Shown one piece after another: positions 26,887 to 35,596 of a stretch of 64,000 nt of DNA. A program made the position numbers and the translations under genes. The stretch covers positions 3,472,001 through 3,536,000 of the forward strand of contig NZ_VFMU01000001.1 of the NCBI RefSeq assembly GCF_006715225.1. The letters run 5' to 3'. The notes beneath the pieces were generated by a model that saw only the letters and a program-made list of their open reading frames with translations, was not told the origin of the DNA and made no database searches. Positions within the stretch are counted from its first letter, which is position 1, and the number at the start of each line of letters is the position of its first letter. Source of the DNA: Arthrobacter sp. SLBN-112 (GTDB lineage Bacteria > Actinomycetota > Actinomycetes > Actinomycetales > Micrococcaceae).

Positions 26887-28344
26887 CTAGAAGCTCGACG
26901 AACTGCCTGATCCCGAGAAACTGCCGCCGCTGCTGCCGTACCCCGTGGTGCTGCCGCCGCCCCTGGCGGAGTTGACGCTGCTGACCCCGGTATTGAAGCC
27001 GGAGCTGAATGTGGCCACGGAGAAAAAGTTGTACGACGGATACACGGTGCCCAGGATGCTCGGTTCGTAGGTCCGCTGCCTGTGGTGGTCCAGGCCCTCG
27101 TGTGCCGTCTCCATGTGCTCGCGCATCAGGCGGGCCTCGCGCTCATTTTTTGCGAAGCCCTGGATGACGGTTTCGGCATGGTTCTCCAACAGCTCCGAGA
27201 GCCGTGAGCGTGCCTCATAGAGCCGGTCCAGGGCCTTTTCCGGGCTGATGCGCCGGTCGGCCAGTTCTGCCGTCCACCGTTCGATGTCCCGAAGGCTCCC
27301 GTCACGGAAGGAACGAAGCGCCGTGGCGGTGGCCGAATCCCCCTGCCCGTGGCGTTTTGCCAGGAGTTGCTCAAGCCCGGCCAGGTCCTTGCGGAACGGG
27401 GCGAGCTGCCGGTCCCAGGCGGTAGGCCAGGTGTCGGCGCGGTTGAGCAGGGCGTTGCTGTCGGCGATGACATCATCGAGGGCGTCCAGCTCTGCTGCGG
27501 CATCCGCGAACTGGCGGGCGAGCTTGAGGTTCTTCCGCCGGCTGAGCGCCCGTTTGCCCAGCGCGTGCACTTGGTTGGAGAGCTCCGTAGAGGCTGCATA
27601 CCGGCTCAGGAAGGTGCGGTGTTTCTCCAGGATGCGGCTGCCGTATCGGGATGATTCGGGGATGGTGCCGGCATTCAGCTCCGTGACGTCCAGGTCCATG
27701 CTGACGTTGGAGTAGCTCCGGTCACCGCGTTCGATCTGCTTGCGGCAGGATGTCCTGGTCACGGCCCGGACAATCAGCCACGCCGCCGCGCCCAGGACCG
27801 CAAGGCCCCCGGTGATCCAGGCCGTGATCAGGAAGGCGGCAGACCTGTACCAGGGCTGGTTGATGAGCTCGGCGGCACGCCGGATTCCGGCCACCGTGCC
27901 GTCGGTCCATTGCGCGTCGCGGAACAGTTCCTTCGAAGCGTCCTGGATGTCGCTGCGCTGTTCAAGCGACACTTTCCGGTCTTCGCCCATGTAGGTGCCC
28001 ACGTGGCGGCCCACCGGGTCGAGCGCGAAAATGAACAACCCATCTGCCCATTTCTGTCCATCCGCGCTGATCCACTCGGGGTGCCTGTCACGGGCGAACT
28101 TCAGGACCTCTTCATTGAGGTTGTCCTCAGGCTTTCCGTTGTACGTAAAGACGGCAACGCGGGTGGGCTCGTAGAACTGGATCTTTTCGATCGCGGGAAC
28201 CAGCGTGTTCCGGTCCAGGACACCGGCTGTGTCTTCCACGACGACGGCTGCCGGGACCACGGCAGCGCTTGGGGCCGCAGCACCGAGCAGGGTGGCAGCC
28301 AGGGCAAGCATGATCACGGCTATCCGGCCCACCATGGTGCCCAT
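26887..28344 (-). CDS. secreted/anchored TPM-like protein (DUF5129-type)
   Basis: A 485-residue protein. A signal peptide (about 1-28) is followed by an extracytoplasmic domain like TPM (VVEDTAGVLDRNTLVP, VFTYNGKPEDN, DGLFIFALDP), one membrane helix at about 168-190, a long helical cytosolic region (250-420) and a Gly/Ser tail ending SGSGSSSSF. The layout matches actinobacterial DUF5129 proteins as I remember them, but I cannot verify that. ATG 28344 has GGGAGGGAT before it. It is divergent from a tandem UspA gene. TPM domains are linked to envelope stress and photosystem repair in other groups. Confidence 0.78.
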   Translation of the reverse strand: MGTMVGRIAVIMLALAATLLGAAAPSAAVVPAAVVVEDTAGVLDRNTLVPAIEKIQFYEPTRVAVFTYNGKPEDNLNEEVLKFARDRHPEWISADGQKWADGLFIFALDPVGRHVGTYMGEDRKVSLEQRSDIQDASKELFRDAQWTDGTVAGIRRAAELINQPWYRSAAFLITAWITGGLAVLGAAAWLIVRAVTRTSCRKQIERGDRSYSNVSMDLDVTELNAGTIPESSRYGSRILEKHRTFLSRYAASTELSNQVHALGKRALSRRKNLKLARQFADAAAELDALDDVIADSNALLNRADTWPTAWDRQLAPFRKDLAGLEQLLAKRHGQGDSATATALRSFRDGSLRDIERWTAELADRRISPEKALDRLYEARSRLSELLENHAETVIQGFAKNEREARLMREHMETAHEGLDHHRQRTYEPSILGTVYPSYNFFSVATFSSGFNTGVSSVNSARGGGSTTGYGSSGGSFSGSGSSSSF

Positions 28345-28414
28345 ATCCCTCCCCGCTTCTTAGAATCAGAAGGATTCCTGGATTCAGCATGGAACCAACG
28401 GCCCGGCGCGCCAA

Positions 28415-28430
28415 AGGGGCGAAGGTCCCG
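28415..28430 (+). promoter_or_regulatory. DevR/DosR-type box before tandem UspA gene
   Basis: AGGGGCGAAGGTCCCG lies 34 bases before the start at 28465, a distance expected for an activator at -35. Confidence 0.55.
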
Positions 28431-28464
28431 CCAGTGAAGATCGGCCTGAGAGGAGCGCTGCCGC

Positions 28465-29316
28465 ATGACACTCGGTTCGGGGCAAATTGTGGCCGGTTAC
28501 GACGGCTCGGACGAGGCAGCGGCCGCCGTCCGGTGGGCGGCGCGCCATGCCCGGGCCATCAATTGCCCGCTCCATGTGGTGCATTGTTCAATGTGGCCGT
28601 TGCTGACAAGGCACCTGGGTCCTGTCCCGGGGGTGTCCGGCAGTGGCCTGGAACAGTCCGCCCAGTCCGTCCTGGAGGAGGGCGTCTCGCATGCGGCAGC
28701 GGAAGTACCTGGCCTTAAAATCCGCAGCACCCTGCTCCACGGACTGCCCGCACAGCTCCTGGCTGAATTTTCCGCCGGTCAGAAGATGCTGGTTGTGGGC
28801 AGCCGCGGGCTGGGCGGTTTCCTGGGCCTCCTGGTGGGGTCCGTGAGCCTGGAGCTGGCGGCCACAGCTGCCTGCCCGGTGGCTGTGATCCGGGAGGACA
28901 CCCATCCCGGCGGACCCGTCTTCGCCGCCGTCGATGCATCGGGTTCGCCGGCAGCCTTGGAAGACGCCTGTGGCCTTGCTTCCGCATGGCAGGCACCCCT
29001 TACGGTGGTCCACGTCCGGTACGAGCCCGCCGGCTACCTGCGGCCGCGCGGGCAGGACGGCTCGGCTGAGGCCCGGGAAGTCCTTGAATCCGCCCTGACC
29101 CAGGCGCGGACCGTGGCCCCGGATGTTGCCGTTGACGGCAGGTTGCCCGCGGACAGTTCTGTCCCGCACGCCATCCTCGAGGCCGCACGGGAAGCACGGA
29201 TAGTGGTGGTGGGTTCCCAGGGCCGCGGGGTCCTGCGGGAGACCATGGGGTCAACCGCACACGCTGTACTGCACCACGCTCACGGGCCGGTCCTCGTTTC
29301 CCGGCGCGGCGCCTGA
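28465..29316 (+). CDS. tandem-domain universal stress protein
   Basis: A 283-residue protein of two UspA domains. Domain 1 has IVAGYDGSDEAAAAV and GSRGLGGFLGLLVGSVS; domain 2 has VFAAVDASGSPAALE and GSQGRGVLRETMGST. Both nucleotide loops look intact. ATG 28465 has GAGAGGAGCGCTGCCGC before it. It is the fifth UspA gene of the locus and marks its right border together with the small membrane protein that follows. Confidence 0.93.
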   Translation: MTLGSGQIVAGYDGSDEAAAAVRWAARHARAINCPLHVVHCSMWPLLTRHLGPVPGVSGSGLEQSAQSVLEEGVSHAAAEVPGLKIRSTLLHGLPAQLLAEFSAGQKMLVVGSRGLGGFLGLLVGSVSLELAATAACPVAVIREDTHPGGPVFAAVDASGSPAALEDACGLASAWQAPLTVVHVRYEPAGYLRPRGQDGSAEAREVLESALTQARTVAPDVAVDGRLPADSSVPHAILEAAREARIVVVGSQGRGVLRETMGSTAHAVLHHAHGPVLVSRRGA

Positions 29317-29363
29317 GCAACGCTGCTGCAGGAGTGTCGGCCCGGGTGCAGCGGGACTGCGCC

Positions 29364-29369
29364 TAAGCT
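29364..29369 (+). promoter_or_regulatory. -10 hexamer of leaderless promoter
   Basis: TAAGCT ends six bases before GTG 29376. A DevR-like GCGGGACTGCGCCTAAG (29351-29367) overlaps it, similar to the box at 25480. Confidence 0.45.
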
Positions 29370-29375
29370 GGTTTG

Positions 29376-29906
29376 GTGACCCCTGTCCCCTCCCCCGGCC
29401 CGCTGGACGTCGTCGTCCATTCGGGACCGGCGGACTGGTGGGTCATCCTGGCGGGGCTTGGACCCCTGGCCGTTCTTATCGCAGCCCTGCTTGCCTTCTA
29501 CATCAACTGGCGGACGCTCAAGCAGCGCACCGCTGCTGACCAGACCGCGTTGGACCAAAAGCGAGAAGCGGACGCCGACGCCCTGCGGCAGAAGACCGAA
29601 GCAGACAGCCGTGCGGAATGGTGGCGCCGTACGCAGTGGGCGCTGGACCGGGCGTTGGATCCCGATGAAGGGACAAAGGCGCTGGGCCTGGCCACGCTGG
29701 AAGTCCTGGCCAGGAGTGAACTCGCCCGCACCGAGGAACTCGAGTTGTTCGACATCGCCTGGAAGAGTGTGTCCGGCGACGAGAACGGGGACGATGAAGA
29801 AGCCGGCACAGCGCCGGGGCGGGAGACGGCCTTCGTGGACGACGGTGGGAACTTAGGCGAGAATGGAACAACGGATGAAGACAATGCCAGGGAGGTTGAA
29901 CCATGA
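29376..29906 (+). CDS. single-helix membrane protein with coiled coil
   Basis: A 176-residue protein. One membrane helix (about 24-45) is followed by a charged, probably coiled-coil segment (LKQRTAADQTALDQKREADA) and an acidic tail rich in Glu/Asp/Gly. No family recognised. The GTG start has no ribosome site and appears leaderless. The stop overlaps the following start as ATGA, so the two are coupled. Confidence 0.75.
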   Translation: MTPVPSPGPLDVVVHSGPADWWVILAGLGPLAVLIAALLAFYINWRTLKQRTAADQTALDQKREADADALRQKTEADSRAEWWRRTQWALDRALDPDEGTKALGLATLEVLARSELARTEELELFDIAWKSVSGDENGDDEEAGTAPGRETAFVDDGGNLGENGTTDEDNAREVEP

Positions 29907-30097
29907 GTGCAGCATCGCCTGAACACCGCCTTGTCCACCCTCCCCGGAACAGCGCTGCCAAGCCTGCCGGGAAAAAAGCCACCCCCGCCGAACACCGGGT
30001 CCAGGTTGCTGCGGCCAGGCTGCGCGTCACGCTTGATGAACGCCTGGGCCGGGAAACGCCCGCCAAGACCAAGGCCCTGGCCAAGGAACCGATCTAG
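29903..30097 (+). CDS. small basic protein coupled to upstream membrane protein
   Basis: A 64-residue Ala/Lys/Arg-rich protein (pI clearly basic) with a helical middle (AEHRVQVAAARLRVTLDERLG). It overlaps the previous gene by four bases (ATGA), which supports translation. The acidic tail of the partner and the basic nature of this protein suggest they may bind each other; that is inference. Confidence 0.6.
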   Translation: MSAASPEHRLVHPPRNSAAKPAGKKATPAEHRVQVAAARLRVTLDERLGRETPAKTKALAKEPI

Positions 30098-30150
30098 GTT
30101 CCGTTGCAAGGGCTTGGGGGTCGACGACGCATGGCCGGGTTCGGTGGGCA

Positions 30151-31017
30151 GTGGCACTAATCCTTGGCTGCGGCTTGGGACGGCTGCGCCGCTGGGACTA
30201 TGGGGCCGTCGTCGGGCAGGTGGCGCAGTCCGGCAGGTACCTGGACCGTTGGCGCATCGGCTCCCGCCCTGACATCCTCCCGGGAAGCGAAGCCTGGCTC
30301 CTGCTGCGAGGCAGCAATGATGCGGGCAGCGGACTGATCGGCCACGGGTGGGTGGCGTCGGAGCCGTACCAGGCTGCAACAGGCGAGGTTCCCGGTGCCC
30401 CGGACTGGTACATCGCGGTGGCCTTCGATTCACTGCTGCCGCTGGGTGAACAGATACGTCCCGGGACTCTTCGGGAGGCTTTTCCCGGCGGCCCCTGGGA
30501 TATGGCGAATCCGCCCTCCCTGGTGAGCCTGCCGCCGTCGTCCGGGCCCGTTCTGCAGCGCTTGTGGCGGCAATACGGACCCACGACGACGGCTCCCACC
30601 GAGGTGGTGGCCGGAACCTGTCCCCCGGGCGCCGTCAGCAATGTCCAGGTGAACCGCTTCGAGCGGGACCCTGACGCGCGCCGGGCCTGCCTGGCCTTCC
30701 ATGGCACCTCGTGCGCGGCCTGCGGCTTCTCCTTCGAGTCCGCCTACGGCGAGGCCGGCGCAGGAGCAACTGCCGTGCACCACGTGGTGCCGCCGGCGAT
30801 GCTTGGCAGTGGATACCAGCTTGACCCGATCGCCGACCTCATTCCACTCTGCCATAACTGCCACGCGGTGGCGCATGGCGCCAACCCGGCGCTGACGGTG
30901 TCCGAGCTCCGGGGCATCACCTCGTCCGCCGGGCATCTGAGGGGTGAAGTGGTCAGTGATCCGGCGCTTCAGGCGCAGGAAGATGCGCGGCGGATCCTCG
31001 GAAGCGGCCAGCCGTAG
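30151..31017 (+). CDS. HNH endonuclease domain protein
   Basis: A 288-residue protein. The C-terminal third is a zinc-stabilised HNH nuclease: CAACGF, HHVVPP and DLIPLCHNCHAVAHG give the catalytic His pair and the four metal Cys. The N-terminal half (AWLLLRGSNDAGSGLIGHGW, WYIAVAFDSLLP) resembles the modified-base-reading EVE/PUA-like fold, a combination known in McrA-type restriction proteins that cut modified DNA; that part is inference. GTG 30151 is used, but the frame is open upstream and no ribosome site is visible. It stands alone, without a methylase. Confidence 0.8.
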   Translation: MALILGCGLGRLRRWDYGAVVGQVAQSGRYLDRWRIGSRPDILPGSEAWLLLRGSNDAGSGLIGHGWVASEPYQAATGEVPGAPDWYIAVAFDSLLPLGEQIRPGTLREAFPGGPWDMANPPSLVSLPPSSGPVLQRLWRQYGPTTTAPTEVVAGTCPPGAVSNVQVNRFERDPDARRACLAFHGTSCAACGFSFESAYGEAGAGATAVHHVVPPAMLGSGYQLDPIADLIPLCHNCHAVAHGANPALTVSELRGITSSAGHLRGEVVSDPALQAQEDARRILGSGQP

Positions 31018-31029
31018 GGTTTGCGGGGT

Positions 31030-31035
31030 TATCTT
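31030..31035 (+). promoter_or_regulatory. -10 hexamer of leaderless promoter
   Basis: TATCTT ends six bases before ATG 31042. Confidence 0.5.
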
Positions 31036-31041
31036 GGGACC

Positions 31042-31989
31042 ATGGCGGAGCCGGACCGGAAAGAGTACGGGGTTGATCCTGAGGAGTTTGGTTCTGCCCT
31101 GGTGGATGCGGCTGCCCTCCTGGATGCGGAGTTGGGAGACGTCGATTGGTCAGTCCCGCCGGCGGGCTCGGTGCGTTTCGCCATCGATGTTCCAAGCGGC
31201 AGGCTGGCCGCCTTGGCGCTGGGTAATCCGGAAAGTCCCTGCGTACTCCTGGTACCCGGGGCCACCGGTTCGAAAGAGGATTTCTCGCTCATGATGCCCG
31301 ACCTGGCTGACGCCGGCTACTTCGCACTGGCCTACGACCTGGCCGGCCAGTACCAGTCAGCAGGCGCAGGCCCGGAGAACCTGGAGCCGCCCCGGAAGCA
31401 TTACGACTACCGGCTTTTCGTGGAGGACTTCCTGGCGGTCACGAAAACCGCTGCCACCCCCATCCACGTTGTGGCTTATTCCTTCGCCGGGATCATCGCC
31501 CAAATGGCCTATGTGGAACGCCCGGAGCTTTTCAGGTCCCTCACCCTGCTGGGCTGCCCGCCGGAGCCCGGGCAGGGTTTCAGGGGCGTGAGCCACCTCG
31601 GCCGCTTGAGCACGTGGGTGAACGGACGGGCAGGCGCTGCCCTCCTGATTTGGGGGATCCGCAGCGGCCGCATGGTCCACGTGCCGCCGGGACGGCAACG
31701 GTTCGTCAACTACCGTTTCCGCTTCACGCGCCGCGCCGCCGTCCGGGACATCTACACCCTCATGCAGAACATTCCGAATCTTCGGCAGCAGCTGGCGGAG
31801 GCCCCAATTCCCAAGTTCGTGGCCGTCGGCGAACACGACCTGTGGCCTCTTCAATTGCACCGGCTGTTCGCGCAAGCCATTCGCGCCCGCATCGGGGTAT
31901 ACAGGGGCGGGCACAGTCCGTGCGAAACATCGCCGCACCAGTTCAGTCGCGATCTTTTGGCGCTGTACGCCAAAGCGGACGAGGGGTAA
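31042..31989 (+). CDS. alpha/beta hydrolase
   Basis: A 315-residue hydrolase. After a 60-residue acidic N-terminus come the oxyanion strand VLLVPGATGSKEDF, the nucleophile elbow AYSFAG (Ser with Ala in place of the first Gly), a lid region and the late VAVGEHDLWPL and GGHSPCETSP segments supplying Asp and His. Substrate unknown. ATG 31042 is chosen because the -10 hexamer TATCTT ends six bases before it, so the message is probably leaderless. Confidence 0.87.
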   Translation: MAEPDRKEYGVDPEEFGSALVDAAALLDAELGDVDWSVPPAGSVRFAIDVPSGRLAALALGNPESPCVLLVPGATGSKEDFSLMMPDLADAGYFALAYDLAGQYQSAGAGPENLEPPRKHYDYRLFVEDFLAVTKTAATPIHVVAYSFAGIIAQMAYVERPELFRSLTLLGCPPEPGQGFRGVSHLGRLSTWVNGRAGAALLIWGIRSGRMVHVPPGRQRFVNYRFRFTRRAAVRDIYTLMQNIPNLRQQLAEAPIPKFVAVGEHDLWPLQLHRLFAQAIRARIGVYRGGHSPCETSPHQFSRDLLALYAKADEG

Positions 31990-32024
31990 TCGAGGCATTT
32001 GAGCCGCGAAAGGCCTGGGAGGCC

Positions 32025-32054
32025 TTGACCGGAGCAAAACGTTTTGCATATAGT
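32025..32054 (+). promoter_or_regulatory. promoter of LacI-ABC-GH32 operon
   Basis: TTGACC (32025-32030) and TATAGT (32049-32054) are spaced by 18 bases. The first LacI operator fills the spacer, so repressor and polymerase would compete. Confidence 0.7.
32034..32047. promoter_or_regulatory. LacI-type operator 1
   Basis: GCAAAACGTTTTGC is a perfect 14-bp palindrome with the central CG typical of LacI-family sites, lying between -35 and -10. Confidence 0.8.
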
Positions 32055-32069
32055 GATGCAGGCAACATA

Positions 32070-32081
32070 CAAAACGTTTTG
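32070..32081. promoter_or_regulatory. LacI-type operator 2
   Basis: CAAAACGTTTTG repeats the operator core 35 bases downstream (centre to centre), just before the repressor's own ATG. Confidence 0.8.
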
Positions 32082-32097
32082 CAAAGGAATGAAGTCA

Positions 32098-33120
32098 ATG
32101 GCGACCAAGGTAAACATCCGGGACGTGGCGAAAGCTGCCGGCGTGTCCGTGACCACCGTGTCCCATGCCCTGAGCGAAGCGCACAGCTCCCGGGTGAACG
32201 CCCAGACAGTGGAGCACATCAAGGCGGTGGCCGGAGAACTCGGCTACGCCCCCAACCGGCTGGCCAGCGGACTGCGCAACCAGCGCTCCCGGATCCTCGG
32301 CCTGGTCAGCGACGAGATCACCACCACCCCCTTTGCCGGCGCCATGATCCAGGGTGCACAAGACGCAGCCTCCGAGCACGGACACCTGCTGATGGTGGTC
32401 AACTCCGGCCTGGACAATGAACTCGAACGACAGGAAATCCGGGCCCTGCAACAGCACCAAGTGGACGGGGTCATCTACGCCCGGATGTTCCACCAGCTGG
32501 TATCCGCTCCGGGCGAGCTGAACGGCCTGCCGACGGTCGTGCTGGATGCGGCCACGAACGATCCCCGGCTGTCCTCCGTGGTGCCGGATGAATTTGGCGC
32601 CGGCCAATCAGCTGCCGAACTCCTGGTGGCGGCAGGCCACGGCAGGATCGCCATGATCAACAACGAGGACGACATTCCGGCGGCCCACGGGCGGCTTGCA
32701 GGCTTCCGCGAACGCCTGCTCCGTTCCGGACTCGAACTGGCCGAAGGGAACCTGGTGGCCGCACATCCAAGCACGGCCGGAGGGCGGGAAGCGGCACTGC
32801 AGCTGCTGTCCGGAACGGAGCGGCCCACGGCGCTGTTCTGCTTCAACGACCAGATGGCCATGGGCGCCTACCAGGCCGCCGGCCACCTCGGCCTCAAGGT
32901 GCCGCAGGAGCTCTCGATTGTGGGGGTGGACAACCTCGAACTCATCGCGGATGCGTTGTGGCCCGGGCTGTCCACGGTGGCCCTCCCCCACTACGAAATG
33001 GGCCGGTGGGCCGTCCTCAAGCTCCTCGCCGAACTTGATGACCCGGACGCCGCCCGCATCCAGGAAAAGATTACCTGCCCGCTCGTTGAGCGGGAGTCCG
33101 TGGCTCCACCCCAAGACTGA
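32098..33120 (+). CDS. LacI-family transcriptional repressor
   Basis: A 340-residue LacI regulator. The helix-turn-helix is NIRDVAKAAGVSVTTVSHAL, followed by the hinge NRLASGLRNQRS and a periplasmic-binding-like sensor domain. ATG 32098 follows AAAGGAATGAAGTCA. Two copies of its likely operator lie in its own promoter, so it represses itself and, as first gene, the following transporter and GH32 genes. The effector is probably a fructose-containing sugar, inferred from the GH32 enzyme. Confidence 0.92.
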   Translation: MATKVNIRDVAKAAGVSVTTVSHALSEAHSSRVNAQTVEHIKAVAGELGYAPNRLASGLRNQRSRILGLVSDEITTTPFAGAMIQGAQDAASEHGHLLMVVNSGLDNELERQEIRALQQHQVDGVIYARMFHQLVSAPGELNGLPTVVLDAATNDPRLSSVVPDEFGAGQSAAELLVAAGHGRIAMINNEDDIPAAHGRLAGFRERLLRSGLELAEGNLVAAHPSTAGGREAALQLLSGTERPTALFCFNDQMAMGAYQAAGHLGLKVPQELSIVGVDNLELIADALWPGLSTVALPHYEMGRWAVLKLLAELDDPDAARIQEKITCPLVERESVAPPQD

Positions 33121-33182
33121 ACCACCCAAAGACTGAGCCGGATTCGCACAGCGGACCCGGCCCTCAGTAAAACCCGCAAAAA

Positions 33183-33214
33183 GGGAACGCAGCCGTTGCA
33201 GCGGCCGCGTTCCC
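33183..33214 (+). other. 13-bp hairpin between repressor and binding-protein gene
   Basis: Arms 33183-33195 and 33202-33214 pair except for one A-C mismatch around loop TTGCAG. There is no T-run. It may adjust the level of downstream message or stabilise it after processing. Confidence 0.6.
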
Positions 33215-33264
33215 GGCAGGACCCCATCAATCCCTCCACTGTGTCCAAGCAGAAAGACCGACCC

Positions 33265-34557
33265 ATGAACAAGACGCTCACCAAGGTCCTCGCGACCAGC
33301 ATAGCCGCAGCCGCACTCACTGCCACCCTCGCCGGCTGCGGAAAGGGCAGTGCCTCCTCCTCCACGGAAGGATCCGGCGAAATTGCGCTGTGGACCCACA
33401 ACGCAGGCAACCCCGATGAACTGGCCGCCGTCCAAAAGATCGTCGACTCCTACAACGGCAGCCAGGACAAGGTGAAGATCAAGGTCCAGGCTTTCCCCCA
33501 GGACTCATACAACGACTCCGTGGTCTCCGCAGCTGCGGCCGGGAAGCTGCCATGCATTGTGGACATAGACGGCCCCAACGTCCCCAACTGGGCCTGGGCC
33601 GGCTACCTTAAGCCGCTGGAACTGGGCGCGGACCTCTCCAAGCAGCTGCCCAGCACCGTGGCGGAATGGGACGGAAAACCCTACGCGGTTGGCTACTACG
33701 ACGTCGCGTTGGCCATGATGGCACGCGCCTCGGACCTTAAGGCTGCCGGCGTCCGTGCTGCCACCGTCGAACAGCCGTGGACGAAGGAAGAGTTCCAGGA
33801 AGCCCTTACCAAACTCAAGGCGCTGGGCAAATGGGACTATCCCCTGGACATCGGCACTGCCGGGACCGGCGAATGGCTGCCGTATGCCTACTCCCCGTTC
33901 CTGCAGTCCTTCGGTGGCGACCTGGTGAACAGGGACGGCTTCCAGAGCGCCGATGGCGTGCTGAACGGCGACAAGGCAGTGGAGTGGGCCGGCTGGTTCC
34001 GCGGCCTGGCCGACCAGGGCTTCATGGCCAAGAAGAGCGGCAAGGACTCCACCCAGGACTTCCTGAACAACAAGAGCGCCATCGTGTATACCGGCTCCTG
34101 GGCTGCGGACAAGGCCAAGGCAGCACTGGGCGATGACCTGGTGGTCATGCCGCCGGTGGACCTGGGCAAGGGCCCGAAGATCGGCGGCGCCTCCTGGCAG
34201 TGGGGCGTCACCAGCGGCTGCAGCAACTCCGAAGCGGCCATGGACTACCTCTCCTATTCACTGAAACCGGAGAACATTGCGGCGGTGGCCAAGGCAACGG
34301 GCGCCATTCCCGCCAGCAACGAGGCTGCCGCCCAGATCCCGGCCTTCGCCGAAGGCGGGGCCAACCGGATCTTCATGGACTTCTCCCGCAACTACGCGGT
34401 GATGCGGCCGGAGACCCCCGCGTACCCCTTCATCGCCACCGAATTCGGGAAAGCCACACAGGACATCCTCAACGGGGCAGACGCCCAGTCAACCCTGGAC
34501 AAGGCCGTGAAGGCGATCGACGCCAACATCAAGTCCAACGGCGGCTACAAGAAATAG
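33265..34557 (+). CDS. ABC sugar-binding lipoprotein
   Basis: A 430-residue extracytoplasmic solute-binding protein of the MalE/CUT1 type. The signal ends in the lipobox LAGC near residue 23. The mature part opens EIALWTHNAGNPDE and later shows AAAGKLPCIVDIDGPNVPNWAW and FLNNKSAIVYTGSWA. It delivers a sugar to the two permeases downstream. ATG 33265 lacks a strong ribosome site. Confidence 0.92.
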   Translation: MNKTLTKVLATSIAAAALTATLAGCGKGSASSSTEGSGEIALWTHNAGNPDELAAVQKIVDSYNGSQDKVKIKVQAFPQDSYNDSVVSAAAAGKLPCIVDIDGPNVPNWAWAGYLKPLELGADLSKQLPSTVAEWDGKPYAVGYYDVALAMMARASDLKAAGVRAATVEQPWTKEEFQEALTKLKALGKWDYPLDIGTAGTGEWLPYAYSPFLQSFGGDLVNRDGFQSADGVLNGDKAVEWAGWFRGLADQGFMAKKSGKDSTQDFLNNKSAIVYTGSWAADKAKAALGDDLVVMPPVDLGKGPKIGGASWQWGVTSGCSNSEAAMDYLSYSLKPENIAAVAKATGAIPASNEAAAQIPAFAEGGANRIFMDFSRNYAVMRPETPAYPFIATEFGKATQDILNGADAQSTLDKAVKAIDANIKSNGGYKK

Positions 34558-34623
34558 CCGGACCCGCGGGAGGCCCGTACCCAACGGTGCAGGCCTCCCA
34601 GGCCCGGTCGATCGGAGAATCCC

Positions 34624-35595
34624 ATGGCAACTGTTCCCCTCCCCACCCGTCCCCGCGTTCCCGAAGCATCAAAACCCGCCCCGCCGCCGTCGGACGCCAA
34701 AACCAACGCACGCCGCCGCCCAGGCTTCCGCCGCGACCAGCTCAGCGGCTGGGGCATGATCGCCCCGGCAGCAGTGCTGCTGCTGGCCTTCGTCTTCATC
34801 CCGGCCATCCTCGGCTTCGGCCTGGCCTTCACCAACGCCAGGCTCATTTCACCCCGTCCCGTCGAATTCGTGGGAGTGGACAACTTCGCACGGCTCTTCA
34901 CGGACCCCACGTTCTACCGGGCACTGCTCAACGTGGCCTACTTCACCGTGGTGATTGTCCCGGTGCAGTCAGGCCTGGCCCTGGTGATGGCGCTCCTGAT
35001 CAACAAGAAGTTCCGGGGCGTGAACTTCTTCCGTACCGTGTACTTCCTGCCGGTGGTCACCTCCATGGTGGTGGTTTCGCTGCTGTGGCTGTTCATGTAC
35101 CGCAAGGACGGCCTGATCAACGAGATTCTCTCCACCGTCAGCTTCGGCCTGATCAAAGGACCTGACTGGCTGGGCGACCCCATTACCGCCATGCCGGCCA
35201 TCATCATCCTGTCCATCTGGCAGGCCGCGGGCTTCCATATGATCATCTGGCTGGCGGGGCTGCAGGGCATTTCCGGCGAGCTGTACGAGGCGGCGCAGCT
35301 GGACGGCACCAGCCGATGGCAGCAATTCCGGTACGTGACGTGGCCCGGGCTGTTCCACACCCGCAGCCTGGTCCTGGTCACCATCACCATCCAGGCCCTG
35401 GGCCTGTTCGACCAGATCAGTGTGATGACGCAGGGCGGCCCGATGGATTCAACCACCACCATCGTTTACGAGGCCGTCCGGTCCGGCTACCGGCAGCAGG
35501 AAACCTCCTATGCATCCGCCATCTCGCTGGTGTTCTTCGTCCTTGTACTGATCGTCTCCGCGGTGCAGCGCTACCTCACGCGGGAGAAAGACTGA
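34624..35595 (+). CDS. ABC sugar permease, MalF type
   Basis: A 323-residue inner-membrane subunit with six helices. The ATPase-contact (EAA) loop reads ELYEAAQLDGTSRWQQFRYVTWP. A 50-residue basic N-terminal tail precedes helix 1. ATG 34624 has GGAGAA upstream. No ATPase gene is present in the cluster, as is usual where a shared MsiK-type ATPase serves many CUT1 systems. Confidence 0.93.
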   Translation: MATVPLPTRPRVPEASKPAPPPSDAKTNARRRPGFRRDQLSGWGMIAPAAVLLLAFVFIPAILGFGLAFTNARLISPRPVEFVGVDNFARLFTDPTFYRALLNVAYFTVVIVPVQSGLALVMALLINKKFRGVNFFRTVYFLPVVTSMVVVSLLWLFMYRKDGLINEILSTVSFGLIKGPDWLGDPITAMPAIIILSIWQAAGFHMIIWLAGLQGISGELYEAAQLDGTSRWQQFRYVTWPGLFHTRSLVLVTITIQALGLFDQISVMTQGGPMDSTTTIVYEAVRSGYRQQETSYASAISLVFFVLVLIVSAVQRYLTREKD

Positions 35596-35596
35596 C

